A stretch of 64,000 nucleotides of DNA, taken from contig CM059972.1 of assembly GCA_030490835.1 (NCBI GenBank), positions 35,567,452 to 35,631,451 of the forward strand, read 5' to 3'. Source of the DNA: Annona cherimola (lineage: Eukaryota > Streptophyta > Magnoliopsida > Magnoliales > Annonaceae). Below are positions 34,561-46,100 of the stretch, one piece after another (the stretch's first letter is position 1; each line of letters opens with the position of its first letter). A program made the translations under genes and the position numbers. The notes beneath the pieces were generated by a model. That model saw only the letters and a program-made list of their open reading frames with translations. It was not told where the DNA came from and did not search any database.

Positions 34561-34577
34561 ATCAAGTCAAGTGGAGC

Positions 34578-36400
34578 TCATCCTCTTGGTACCCATTTTA
34601 TAAGTCCATTTGGGTTAGTTATCCATTGGAGTCTGCGTTGGTCTACCTTTGAAGACATAAATCCAATGCTTTTCGGCATCCAAACCAATTTCGCACCAAG
34701 GTTTTGTAATTTTCTTAATTTACATTGATAAACCTTGTGTCCCAACTTGTTGCAAAAGTTGCAAGCTCCCGGGAGTCTAGGAATGGGAAGCCATTTGGTA
34801 ATTTGTTCCTCGGTTGGTCTTTTGGTCCAAACTACTTGATTTATCTTAGGTTTAGTATAAATGGGTTTGGCGTTGTTTCTCGGAGCATTAGATTTCTCTT
34901 GCTCATATGTAGTATACCCAAGTCCTTTCTTACAAGTTTGGGTTGTCATTTTCAAAAACATTTTCACATTTTCTCCTGGATTAGAAAACTTGACAAGCGA
35001 TTCATTTAATGATTCATTTTCCTTTTTGAGTTTCTCTAACTCAATTTCCAAGGTATTCTTTTGCTTTTTAATTTATCTATTTTTTCAGCAAGTTTACCAT
35101 TCACAATCATTATTGCATCACATTATCTTTTCTTTATTGTAAACTTGTTTCCTAATTTCTTTATTTCCTCATATAATGAATCATAGGCTTGTTGGAGTTC
35201 TTCTAATTCAGCGCATTTGAAGCATTCATTTGTATAAGAGAAAATTGAAAAGGATTTTTGTTTGGAGGTTACCTCTTGACTACTTGTGCAGTTCGTTGAA
35301 GTAGCTTGATCCTCTAAGATTTCCATTGCTGCAAAACATATGTCGAAATTTACCATGCAACGAATTCTTGCGCAATCCGCTTCGCATTCTTCACTTGAAG
35401 AGCTACATGTTGTAGATTCCTCTTCATTTACGTACATGCCTCTTCCTTTGTTTCTTTGAAATTTTTTGTTGTCGCCTCGATCTTTTCTTTGCTCCTTTGC
35501 TTTAGTTTCTTCGGGCGTTAAGCATTGGGATTGCATGTGCCCCGAACCACCACACCGGTAACATTTTGTCGATTCTTTCTTTTTCTCTTTAGAATTTCTT
35601 TCTTCAAAGTTTCTGAAATTTCTATCTTTCCTTACAAATTTTCTGAACCGTTTTGTAAGTAAGGCAATTTCATCGTCGTTTTGTGATGATGAGGTGGTGT
35701 CATCCGAGTCTTGTGCATCTTTCAAGGTGATGGCTCTTTTGCCTTTGTGGTGATCCTCGTTTCTTTTCTTGATTAGCTCATGTGACATTAACGAGCTAAT
35801 AAGGTCTTCCAACTTCAATGTGTTTAGGTCCTTAGCTTCTTCTATTGCCGTGATTTTTGGAGTCCATGATTCGAATAGTGCCCTTAGAATCTTCATGACC
35901 TGCTCAGATTCAGAAATTGCCTTTCCTAGCCCTTTCAAGGCATTAGTAATCTTGGAAAATCTAGCAAACATTTCAAAAATATTTTCTGTTTTTATCATTC
36001 TAAAGTTTTCCAATTCTCCAATCAAAACATTTCTCCTTATCCCTTGGACTTGAGAAGTTCCTTCATAGATAGATGTTAGTGTATCCCATATCTCTTTGGC
36101 CGTCAAACAAGAGGATACTCTATCATATTCGAAAGCAGTAAGAGCACAAAATAATAAATTCATTGCCTTGGCGTTGCTCTTGACAATTTTTACTTCCTCA
36201 TCGGTCCATTTGGAAGCTCTTTCATCAATAGGCAAAGTCACATCGTCTTGGATTGCAATCCAACAATCCATATCTGTAGCCATGATGAGTTGTTTCACAC
36301 GTAGCTTCCAATATCCAAAATTGTTCCCATCAAACAATGGTGGCCTAGTAAAAGATTGACCTTCGGCAAATGCGGGAACGGAAGTGAATTGGGATGTCAT
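34578..36400 (-). pseudogene. gag: Copia 1 gag, nearly intact
   Basis: Minus strand. The first 425 codons are open, from MTSQFTSVPAFAEGQ. FTRPPLFDGNNFGYWKLRVK is the conserved N-terminal copia Gag motif, LFCALTAFEYDRVSSCLTAK and IYEGTSQVQG lie in the UBN2-like part, and CYRCGGSGHMQSQC is a CCHC knuckle. A stop and frameshift near 35,055-35,123 break it before a coiled-coil segment (ELEKLKKENESLNESL), a second knuckle-like CNFCNKLGHKVYQC, and the end KWVPRG-stop. Size and the long C-terminal extension fit SIRE/Maximus Gag. Confidence 0.9.
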
Positions 36401-36434
36401 ATCAAAAGATCTCTTTGGTAAAACTCGACGACCT

Positions 36435-36446
36435 GCTCTGATACCA
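36435..36446 (-). other. Primer binding site, copia element 1
   Basis: The minus strand reads TGGTATCAGAGC two bases after the LTR end, the initiator methionine tRNA priming site. Confidence 0.85.
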
Positions 36447-36713
36447 CTTGTTGGTCCCGAGTTGATGGCAATTACCCAAGAGGGGAGGGGTGAATTGAGT
36501 ATTTAAAAATTTAAACTTGAATTAGAGACTTTACGCCGGTTTAGTTTAATCTCCTTTAATAAGATAAATGGAAAGCAATAAGATAATGAAAGCAGAAATG
36601 AAAAAGCAATAGACAAGATTTATAGTGGTTCGGGCAACCTTCCCTACTCCACTCTTCCAAACTCACACTCCCTTGTGACTTGGGTTCCACTATGTATTCC
36701 GCGAATATAATTA

Positions 36714-36855
36714 GAGTCTCCGCTCTCTTCTAGATTCTAGCTCTAGGGGGCACGTATAACCAGAGCCTCCTTTCTCTTCTAGATTCTAGCTCTAGGGGGC
36801 ATGTATAACTAGAGCCTCCACTCTCTTCTAGATTCTAGCTCTAGGGGGCGTATAC
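36714..36855. repeat. 48-bp minisatellite, three units
   Basis: Three units, each containing CTCTCTTCTAGATTCTAGCT and TAGGGGGC. The other LTR of this element has two units and copia 2 has one. Confidence 0.8.
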
Positions 36856-37202
36856 AACAAATAGCACAAGTAAGTGACGAGTTCCACTCCAATCACAACG
36901 CTACTTTGCTATAGCTTGGTTTGAAACACCAAAATCAAACCAAGCACCAAAAACCAAATAATAAGATGAAATAGAAGAAATCTACACTTTACAGATTTAT
37001 TTAGCAAGTTCCAGCTCGAGGAAGAATCTGTAGAAGCAACGAATCGTTTTGCGTTGAAGCAAACAACAACTTTGAAGCTTGTTCTTCCTTTGAAAGTGTA
37101 TAGATCACTCAATTGTAGACAAAAGTGAATTGAAACTCTTAGTAGCACTTCTTTCCTCTTTTTCAGCTCCTACTTGTGTATTTGAACATTTGCTTGAGTG
37201 TC

Positions 37203-37211
37203 TATATATAG
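37203..37211 (-). promoter_or_regulatory. TATA box of copia 1 LTR
   Basis: The minus strand reads TATATATAG in the LTR, downstream of the GTCGAC repeat zone in the element direction. Copia 2 has TATAAAAG in a comparable place. Confidence 0.5.
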
Positions 37212-37299
37212 AGGAAGGAGAATTTTGAATGTTATAGAGTTGGTTGGCGCGTAATAAATGTTCCAATGTTCAAAAATTTGAACGTTATTTCTCCAAGTC

Positions 37300-38135
37300 G
37301 TAGGTGGAGTCGACTTCGTGTGCGACTTCAACCAAGTCGCATGCTGGAGTCGACTTCGAGTGCAACTTCGGCTATGCTTCATTTTCTAAGTCTGTCTCCT
37401 GGGTCGACTTGGTCTGAGACTTGACCCAAGTCAATGCTGGAGTCAACTTCGTTCACGACTTGACTTCTCTTTCTTGCCAAGTGAACTTAGGCTTCTTTGA
37501 AACTGTCTTTGCTTACTTAACTTCTTCTTCATAAGTGTTCTTCTTTTGATTTTCAATACTTGGAGTTCATTTGTATAAAAGTTCTTTAGCTTTATGTCTA
37601 GAGAGCTTGAAAAGCTTGAATCTTTGTATGCATGAACAAGTCCAGTATATATATTTTGATTAGAATGATTGAATTCATGTATCTTGCTTGCTTTAGACTT
37701 GAATTAGTCTTCATATATTCCAAGTAGAATATTTAAGTCGAGTTGGTCTTCAACTTGACTCAAGTCTATCTTGAAGTCGACTTATTCCCCGACTTGTCTC
37801 TTGAAATTTCTTCCCGGTTTGATTTAAGTCGATGCTGGAGTCAACTTGGCCTGCGACTTCACCTAAGTCGTAAGTGGAGTCGACTTCATGTGCGACTTCG
37901 GCATCTTTGCCACCCAATTTCAACTCTGGAAGGAAAGTGACACTTGAAGTCGATACTGAAGTCGACTTGGTCTGCGACTTCACCCAAGTCGCAGATGGAG
38001 TCGACTTCGTCTGCGACTTCGGCACATTTTGTTCCCAATTTCAACGCTGGACAGAGGACGTCTCTTGAAGTCGAAGATGGAGTCGACTTGAGAAATCGAC
38101 TTGGCCCAAGTCGATGTCTGAGTCGACGTGGGTTG
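37300..38135 (-). repeat. GTCGAC-rich repeats in copia 1 LTR
   Basis: Many degenerate units of AAGTCGACTT with GGAGTCGACTTCG and GCGACTTC words, in both orientations because the core is palindromic. Short overlapping open frames over this zone are by-products of the repeat. Confidence 0.75.
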
Positions 38136-38291
38136 TGACTTGACCTATTCTGTTTTGTATTTTTCACTTTTATAACCTTAAACATTGCACAAAACATATT
38201 AGTAGCTAAGACTTTAGTCAAATTATGTTGGTAATCATCAAAACTCATACTTTGGATATTTTGCATTTGATTTCAACAATTGTTTCCAACA

Positions 38292-38478
38292 ATACTGACT
38301 CACTTTGGGCTCCGGCGATTAAATTTTTAATCACCATTCCTAATTAAACCCTAATTACAAAATATCATCAAATCATAAAATCATCTATAAATCATTCAAA
38401 ATTCATTTAAATCACATATAAATCATGTATATATGTTCAATACATCCCATTGAGTCCTACATAGGTTGGGATTTCACA
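38292..38478 (-). mobile_element. LTR Y1, second segment
   Basis: It resumes LTR Y1 after copia 1 with GACTCACTTTGGGCTCC and ends at CCCATTGAG...TTTCACA, the reversed TGTGAAA start. Other Y LTRs run straight across this join. Confidence 0.9.
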
Positions 38479-39239
38479 ATCCTCCCCCCTTATAACAGGT
38501 TTCGTCCCGAAACCTATTACATTTCAAATGTCGGGGGTAAAGCTCATATAAAATGGCTAATCTTATCATATTTCTCCAATACTTCAATGGTTCACTACGC
38601 TTCCAGTGTGCCGCTCTATCTGAGTGGCATTTTTAGCTTTTGTCCATTAGACTTATTGCTCATCTCTACTGTTCCTTGTTCACACCTGAGTTTCTCATTG
38701 GCATTTGTCTTTTCATTTATTTCATTTCACACTATTTTTCCTTGTACCTAGAGTAATTGCATCACTTCTCATCTTATCATAGGGTAAGTCTTAAGTTACC
38801 CATTCTAACAAATCAAATAAAGATTTATGACAATCATCTCCCTTTTTACACATATGATTCATATAATATGAATATCTTCATTTCTTTAGCAAAACAACAA
38901 AAATCTCTCACATACAATTTCATATACATTTTAGCAAAGAAACCTTTGCTAACCCATCCATTTATAAAAATCTATAGTAATCATTTTCACATATCATCAA
39001 TAATACATTCATTTTATAATATAGAGCAATAGTTGCTCTCATATAGAGTTTCATACATGAAGTTTAATATGTGTCTTAGCAAAAGACACTTTTGGTTAGT
39101 TATCCATTCTTTCTCTTCTCATAATGTCTAACACTAGATTTTACCATCGTAGACTATCCATTAGGAATACCGGTACTAAACCAGCCTAAAATATTTTCTT
39201 CCTTATCTCCCTTTCCAGTTTCCATAAACTAGTAACGGT

Positions 39240-39608
39240 CCTTATCATTTGTTCTTATAGGAAGTACGGCCTACATCGGCCTATTTTCTTCATATCTTCT
39301 TGTCTAGTCCTATTGGGGAAAATCCAAAGATTTCGAACCATTTCTATCATTTAGGCTACCCAACCTCGGGTGGCTTATCCCACAGCTTCTTTTTATAGTC
39401 GCATTTATCTATTCTTTCTCCCTATGAGGTATTACCTGTAGCGGTAGCACCTTCAATTCTTTGACTTAGGGTTGATAGTTGTCCGTCGTTAACGAGCTCA
39501 TGGACTCACTTGTCCTGGTCGTTTAGATATGCCACTAGATTTTCTTCTTTCCTGTTAACTCATATCGACAACTGCCTTTCCATTGTTCAAAACTAAGGTA
39601 ATAGGCAT
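39240..39608 (-). pseudogene. gag: Gag remnant in Y-int1
   Basis: The minus strand starts MPITLVLNNGKAVVDM then a stop, with SKRPGQ later. It aligns at the DNA level with the first 370 bases of the gag in element C (MPITRARARLNKGKAV, SKRPRQGE). The zinc-knuckle part was not found. Equivalent starts lie at 55684 and 61111 in the other two internal domains. Confidence 0.65.
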
Positions 39609-40547
39609 GTTATAGAATGCAACATATAAAATCATGTCAATAGCATTTCTTATCATGATATTCATTCATATCACACATAGTCAATATGATCATTTCTGAG
39701 CATAGAATCATCATACATAGTAAATTTTACAATCTAGAAAGATCAATTATCTTTCCTTTTTCATATACACTTAGCACTTGAATAAAATCAAATGCATTCA
39801 TATTTTCATAACATTAAACATCACACATTTAGAGTCAAAAGAAACTCCCTTTTTCCTACCTTTCTCATTTCTACCTTCACATTTCATAGTGTAAGGTTGA
39901 TTTTCCCTACACATACAGAATATATTTGCATAATCTGTCATTTTATCATGAACATAATTCTAGACTAAAATCACTTAGAAAGTTGGCACCTTGGTGCCTT
40001 CCATATGTCACCATGGCTCTATACCTTAAACATATGTATCAAATAACACAGTCATGTGCTATCTTAGGTAAGGTGTAGTCAACCTTAGGTATGAGGAGTC
40101 TCTATATAGAGTTCCATAACCCATCATCTGTTCTGATTCTCTTCTATCCTTTGTCTTTCTTTAAATTTTCCTGCCTCCTTCTTCATTTAATCTGACCTAA
40201 TATCATTTTTCCTTCGTATACCATCTATACTATGAAATATGGCAATCCAGCTATATTTCCTCAAATAATCATATTCTTGTGTCATAATAACGCACAATAT
40301 AAGAAAATACATAGCGTATATGTCCTATAATCTCAATCTATCTCTTTAATTATTTTCCAATTTTCTTCTCATCTTCTATTTTCCTATCTGTCTACCAATC
40401 CTCGCTTGGATATCAAATTCTATGATACCAAGTCTTTTCCTTCCACACCTATTTACCAGTCCCTGCTCGAATATCGAGCTATGTGGTACCATGCTTATTC
40501 TTTCATCATCCTTTATTTCTCCATTCCACGCCGTTTTACCAATCCTT

Positions 40548-40559
40548 GCTCTGATACCA
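40548..40559 (-). other. Primer binding site, Y unit 1
   Basis: The minus strand reads TGGTATCAGAGC five bases after the LTR terminus at 40565. The equivalent site near 56,620 is mutated; that near 61,735 is kept. Confidence 0.8.
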
Positions 40560-40564
40560 TTAAT

Positions 40565-41629
40565 TGTGGCGCCCCATCCTGAGACGTCACTTCCTTACCT
40601 CAAGATCTTATAGATTGGTAAATGTGAATCAGGACTGTTGCCCTGATCACACGGCGGGATTTTAATTGGAACTCGTCCAATTTTTTTTCGTTTCTTCATT
40701 CATCATCATTTCATTTATAACATAAGCAATGGTACACTTGTACATATCCTTTAAACCATTTCAACAATACTATTAGAAACATTTTAAGTAAAATATTTTG
40801 ATAAATATTTGAAATTTTTGAGAAATAACACACTTTAAAACCCTTTTAATAGAAGAATTTCAAAATTTTTAGATTTTCAAGAATAAATCAAATATTTTTT
40901 CCTAGCTTTTCTTGGTTTCCATTTCGGGGCCTTTTGCTCACAAAAGTTATACAATTGTGCTAACCCCTTCTCAACCACCTTAAAATCAATTTCTTGTCCA
41001 CATATTAATTTTGTCATTTTTATATATAAAGGAGCCTCGCATCGTCTTTTGTATGCTACTTTAGCAACTCGAAACCAAACCATTTTAAGAAAATCAATAT
41101 AGGAGGTTGCTCATCCTTAAATCCTCTTCAACACATCCGTATAAACATTTTTCAAGATATTTTCAGCATAGATTTCCTTATCTAAAGGAAATCAAAACTT
41201 TTCGAATATCATTTCAAAACATGTGAACTATGTCCAAATCATCATTTATTATTTAATTATCATGACCTAGCAAAATAAATCTTTTTCATGAATCAAATCC
41301 CTCTTTTTTTTATAACATGATTATTTATCATTAAACATCATAAGAGAAATTCAAAACTAATTTACATTTATTGCTTTGTGAAAAAGGAAAAAATTTCCTT
41401 TTTCTTATAAAATACTTTTAAAACAACATCATAAAGAACTTGATTGCTTAAAGGCAAATTCTTAAAACCATCGGCATCAAACATGAAATCCTTTGAAAAC
41501 ATTATCGTGGAGAACTTGCTTACTCGTAAGCAAAATTCTCGAATTCTATTAACATAAAGCATTGCCAATCCAAGGCAACCCTTGTGATAAAATCCTTATC
41601 TTAAAAACATTGCTTGCTTCCCATGAAGC
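40565..41629 (-). mobile_element. LTR Y2, first segment
   Basis: It starts (plus) TGTGGCGCCCCATCC and runs to CCATGAAGC, where copia 2 begins. It continues at 52312. Total length without the insert is about 3,306 bp. The terminal hairpin is at 40626-40648. In this segment it shares several single-base variants with LTR Y4 and not with Y1 or Y3. Confidence 0.9.
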
Positions 41630-41779
41630 TGTTGGAAACATGTAGAAAGTAAGCCAAGTCTGTGTTTTGATGATTAACAAATCAATTTGAGTAAGTTTTG
41701 GTTACTAACATGTTTGTGAAGATAATTAAAGGATATACAAATGAAGAAATTAAAGCATGACAGGTTAATTCGATTTCCA

Positions 41780-42240
41780 ATTTGATTTCTAAGTCGACTC
41801 TGGCATCAACTTAGGCCAAGTCGATCCCCAAGTGGACTCCAGCAGCGACCTCAAAATGTCATTTTTGTCCAGCATTGAAATCGGGGAGCCAAGCTGCTGA
41901 AGTCGCAAACGAAGTCGACTCCGCATGCGACTTGGGTGAAGTCACAGACCAAGTCGACTCCAGCATCGACTTCAAAATTGTTTTTCTATCCAGAGTTGAA
42001 ATTAGGGACGAGAACTGCCGAAGTCGCATCCCAAGTCAACTCCGCATGCGACTTGGGTGAAGTCGCAGAACAAGTCAACTCCGGCATCGACTTCAAACTT
42101 TTTTATGTCCAGAGTTCAAATCTGGGATGAGAACTGCCGAAGTCGCATCCCAAGTCGACTCCGCATGCGACTTGGGTGAAGTCGCAGACCAAGTCGACTC
42201 CAGCTTCAACTTCAGTGTGGAACTTGCAGATCAAGTCAAC
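41780..42240 (+). repeat. 120-bp tandem repeat with GTCGAC palindromes (5' LTR)
   Basis: Three units with starts near 41,878, 41,998 and 42,117. Each has CGAAGTCGCA, AAGTCGACTCC, GCATGCGACTTGGGTGAAGT and GTCCAGAGTTGAAAT. The same three units occur in the 3' LTR at 51,519-51,840. Confidence 0.8.
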
Positions 42241-42748
42241 TCAATGCTCAACTTGGATCAAATGAAGATCAAATGAAGACCAAAGCAAGCAAAGTTGTAT
42301 ATTTTCATGGAGGATCGAGATCACACATTTGGACTTCCTTAATGCATTCCAAGACTTAAAGATTGAAGACTCAAGACATGGAATCAAATATTTTTTAAAG
42401 TAATATAAAATGGTGGAAGAACAATCAAACATGAAGAAATTTAAGCAATCAAGTCATTCCAAAGAATTTCAAGTTCAACTAGCAATCTAAGGAAGTGAAG
42501 TTGCACCCGAAGTCGACTTCACCTGCGACTTGGGTCAAGTAGAGGACCAAGTCGACCAAGAATGGAACTTGAAGAAGTTATGGACAGCCGAAGTCGCACT
42601 CGAATTCGACTTCATCTGCGACTTGGGCGAAGTAGCACCCGAAGTCGACTCCACCTGCGACTTGGGTCGCAACGGTCGGAAATTTTTTGAACGTTGGCTC
42701 ATTAAATGCGCGCCACCTACTTCCAAATGTTCGGATTCCCTAAACATT

Positions 42749-42756
42749 TATAAAAG
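42749..42756 (+). promoter_or_regulatory. TATA box of copia 2 LTR
   Basis: TATAAAAG in CATTTATAAAAGACATTC, downstream of the GTCGAC repeats. The 3' LTR lacks it because it is cut before this point. Confidence 0.55.
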
Positions 42757-43153
42757 ACATTCAATATGAATGTGGAGGGTAGCTGAGAATTCATTGATTG
42801 AGAATAACTCCCATCTCTAAAAGCATCAAGTGATCAAGCCAACATCTAGAAGAAGAACCTCGCTTTCAAACTGCCAAGAGCTGCTCGTTGAATCTTTTAG
42901 ACTGCATTACAAGTTCTTCTCTGTGCCAAATCTGCCTCTACACATCAGTAACGTGTAGAAACTTTCTTTTACTTTTTCTTGTTATATTGAACTTGATTTA
43001 GTTTGGGTAACTAAGATCAAGTGTAAGCAAAGTAGTGTGTGATTGGAGTGGAACTCGTCACCTACTTGTGTTGTAGATTGTTGATGCCCCCTAGAGCTGG
43101 AATCTAGAAGAGAGCAGTGACTCTAGTTGTATTTGTGAAATACATAGTGAAAC

Positions 43154-46100
43154 TGTGGTGCTCCAACCCGAGCGTCACATCCCGAGCCTTACCTCGGGAT
43201 CGATATTGACTGGTAAACGTGATCAGGATTGTTGCCCTGTCACACGGCGGGTTTTTAACGGATAATTATCCAATTTAAATATATTTTCATAGGAGTTTAT
43301 TTCCTCATAATTATATCTCAAGGAATAACTAAGTCATTTCCAACCATTCAATACACAACAAAGCATGGTATTCAAAGAACATTATAACATTTTCCTAAAT
43401 CAGATGTCACTGCATGTTATAATCATAGTTGTCCATATGAAAACAACAACTTAGTTACATCCATTCAACATAAGTTCTACTATATCATAATCACTGCAAA
43501 AGTTCTTCTCTTGCTTAAATGATATTTTATTTGCTCCTTTGCCGAGTCTCATTCACCTGTCTATGGATTTGAAAAACAAAAACGTGAGTTGTACACTCAA
43601 TAAGCAAGCATTATATATTTCCAAGTAAATCATTTTAAAGGAAATCTTTTTTAACAAAAAGGTTTCTCTCCATTTAGTAGAGACACTTATCAAGTGATCA
43701 GCTACCTGTGGAGCAGAAATCTTTTATTTAAAATCATCATGGAAAGCAACATTATACCCCCTCGGGGATATATAATGACACTGTAATGAATGAATCATGA
43801 TCCTTAGGATGGAGGCTAGCTAGGCGACCATCCGTCTTCATCTCCTCTCACACAGGGAGACGCCGCCGGCCCTTGGCCTATATTAGCAACTCGGTAACAC
43901 CAAAGGGGGACAATCGGTCCTCTTATTCCTTTAAGGTGAACCTTATGCATTGTGCACATGTATTATCCATGACATGCTAGAATGATTTTTCACACGTAAT
44001 ATCATAGGACAACAATTTTCATTTATCATAAAGCAGTTATATAAATCAATTTAAAATACCTAGTGAACTAAGGAGTGGCCATCCTTAAAGATTTAGAAAT
44101 AAATTTCAAATAAAATTTGCTAAATCAAGAAAATCAATTAAAACATCATTTACAATTATTTAAAAGAAATTTTAATAAATAGAAATTCATTTAGAAAATT
44201 TGCTTGCTTACCTTGTTCGTGAGAGCTTCCCGGATCAACCTTTTCCTTTCCTTTGCCTATGACAGAATAGCATAATATCCATGTAAATTCTATTTGCTTG
44301 CATTTATTTAGTTTTTCAACCCATTTCCATAAATATTCATAACCTGTTTAATTTCCAAGTCCAGTATGCGTACTTTACACCCTTACATATCTCTATTATT
44401 CATTATGTCTCATATTTAATTCCCAAAATTTAATCTCAACATTTGAGATTATTAATTCAGCAATTCATTCCATGTTTTTTCATCATATTTTAACATATTT
44501 TTGCATTTTAATATTTTACATAATGCATTTATCATCTTATCATGTGCACTGCTTCACATATGCGCGTCTAACTGCGTCTAATTCATATATTTCTTAAAAT
44601 TTTTTAAATAAATAACTTGTCCTTAAATTCAGAAAGTTAATACACTTAATTTAACACCTATTTAGTTCATTTTTATGAATTTTTAATCCAAAATTCTCAA
44701 AATTCCAAAAACAGCCACTTGGACATCCAATTTCCATACTTTATACGCCTCTTTTGTTACTACAACATAAACATATTTTTATCTATTTAATTCCAGAAAT
44801 TTATCCCAATTTTATTAACCTAAATTCAATGCATTTTCACATATTTAAAATCCATATATAATTTATTTGAAATACAGCAACATTTTATACATGTATAGGG
44901 TACCCGTTTGCACCATTTGGACATCCACTTCTCACTTCTGTTAAAATCCGAATTTGAGCAGTTTATGTAATGCCCTTATTCACATACAAAGTGTTCTATA
45001 TTTAGGGTATTTTACCCTATATTTCATCCAAAATTTATTTGAATCATTTCCTTTATCATTTTTATCATTTAGAAGTGAATTTCGGGTCTTAGATGCTACC
45101 ATAACTAGTTTACCTTCTATACTTCACAACACATGCTAAATTTCAGATAAAATCAACACTATGTCATGAATTATCATGTGATTAAATTCACTAATTCAAA
45201 CAGAAACTTAAAACACAAATTTCAGCATGATTAAGCTAGAGTAGAAGCTTATACATCACACTAAACACTCTCTATTCACACCTAACTCTTCACTGTATTT
45301 CTTGCAAATAAATTCCCATTAAATTCTCTAATTAAAATCATCCAAACTCTTCATTAAAAGTTCCATTATGAAACATATTCATAGCTCATAGATTAAATTA
45401 GAAAAACTAAATTAAAATCACTCAAACTCAAGTCATTTACTTGTATTGAGTGCTACTTCACTTCCTCTTCTCAAGCAAGCTTCTTCACTTTAATTCTTCC
45501 TTTTCTTCTTCTTTTTCTTCACTTGTTTTGGGGTATGAAAATGATGAAAAGGGGGGACGTGAGCTGCTGTTGATATGGGAGCTCAAAATTTCCAGAAATT
45601 TTCTAAGTACCCACACATGCTTGGACGTCCCCTTGCCTTTATACAATTAGCTGGAAATTTCCAGCTCATGGGCTCCACATTCCACTTCATCCATGCAAAT
45701 TCCAATGAATTTCTATCCTCTTAGCTGACATGGCAGCTTGTGGGCCATAAAATTTTTTTTTTCTTAATTATAAATTCACTAATTATCCTTTGCATTAAAC
45801 TATCACAAAGTTGTCCATCTGTTGCACGTCCACCATCAGCTGCTATTCTCCAATTTTTCAACTAATTTTTCCAACTAATAAATGCACCTTTACATCCCCT
45901 ATTACCTAGGCTAATTATCCAAGCATTTTGCAATTTTTAAAAAATATAAAAAATATTTTTCTAGCCACTTGAACGGTCACCATTTTCTGTCCATTTTTTT
46001 TATGCCCGTCCACGTCCCAACTTTGCAGCAGATGATCTTATCATAATAATTTTTTTCACAGCTTTATTTAATCCCTCATTTAATTATCGAGTAGAGTAGG

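Larger units (their letters stand above)
20898..38291 (-). mobile_element. Copia element 1 (SIRE/Maximus-like), nested
   Basis: A minus-strand element inserted in LTR Y1. The sequence ATACC precedes it (20893-20897) and ATACT follows (38292-38296). The uninterrupted LTRs read ATACC once, so this is a 5-bp duplication with one change. Contents in its own direction: 5' LTR 36449-38291, primer binding site, gag, protease, integrase, RT-RNase H, linker, additional ORF, polypurine tract, 3' LTR. A 7.8-kb solo LTR insertion (23699-31473) separates pol from the additional ORF. The LTRs at the two ends are only partly alike (see findings). Coding capacity is broken. Confidence 0.88.
36449..38291 (-). 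mobile_element. 5' LTR of copia element 1
   Basis: 1,843 bp with TGTTGG...CCAACA termini on the plus strand. It contains the three-unit minisatellite (36714-36855), a TATATATAG box at 37203-37211 and the GTCGAC repeat zone (about 37,300-38,135). ATACT follows at 38292-38296, the right copy of the target duplication. The outer 640 bases match the left LTR; the rest does not. Confidence 0.88.
38479..40564 (-). mobile_element. Internal domain Y-int1, no pol
   Basis: The right-hand end of the internal domain in the element direction is the polypurine tract at 38479-38491 (plus strand ATCCTCCCCCCTT). A hairpin with arms AGGTTTCG and CGAAACCT stands next to it at about 38,498-38,516. The other end carries the primer binding site at 40548-40559. 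A decayed gag start (MPIT, GKAVVDM) reads from 39608 on the minus strand, and homology to the gag of element C continues to about 39,240. There are no protease, RT or integrase motifs. At 2.1 kb it is shorter than its LTRs. Confidence 0.8.
41630..43153 (+). mobile_element. 5' LTR of copia element 2, truncated
   Basis: It opens TGTTGGAAACATGTAG. It carries three roughly 120-bp tandem units (41,780-42,240), further GTCGAC repeats (42,490-42,670), TATAAAAG at 42749-42756 and a single minisatellite unit near 43,090. It stops in AATACATAGTGAAAC at 43153, where the nested LTR begins. Confidence 0.85.

Noticed and set aside
38425..39032. Plus-strand frames in the Y internal domains, repeated at 54,715 and 60,142
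   Set aside because: They are antisense to the element and show no domain. Their repetition reflects copy number only.
40877..41083. A 68-codon frame starting MVWFRVAKVAYKR, repeated at 56957-57163 and 62067-62273 on the LTR sense strand
   Set aside because: It is conserved because the LTRs are recent copies. Most differences between copies change the amino acid, LTR Y1 has a stop, and the X2 counterpart is destroyed, so there is no sign of selection for a protein.
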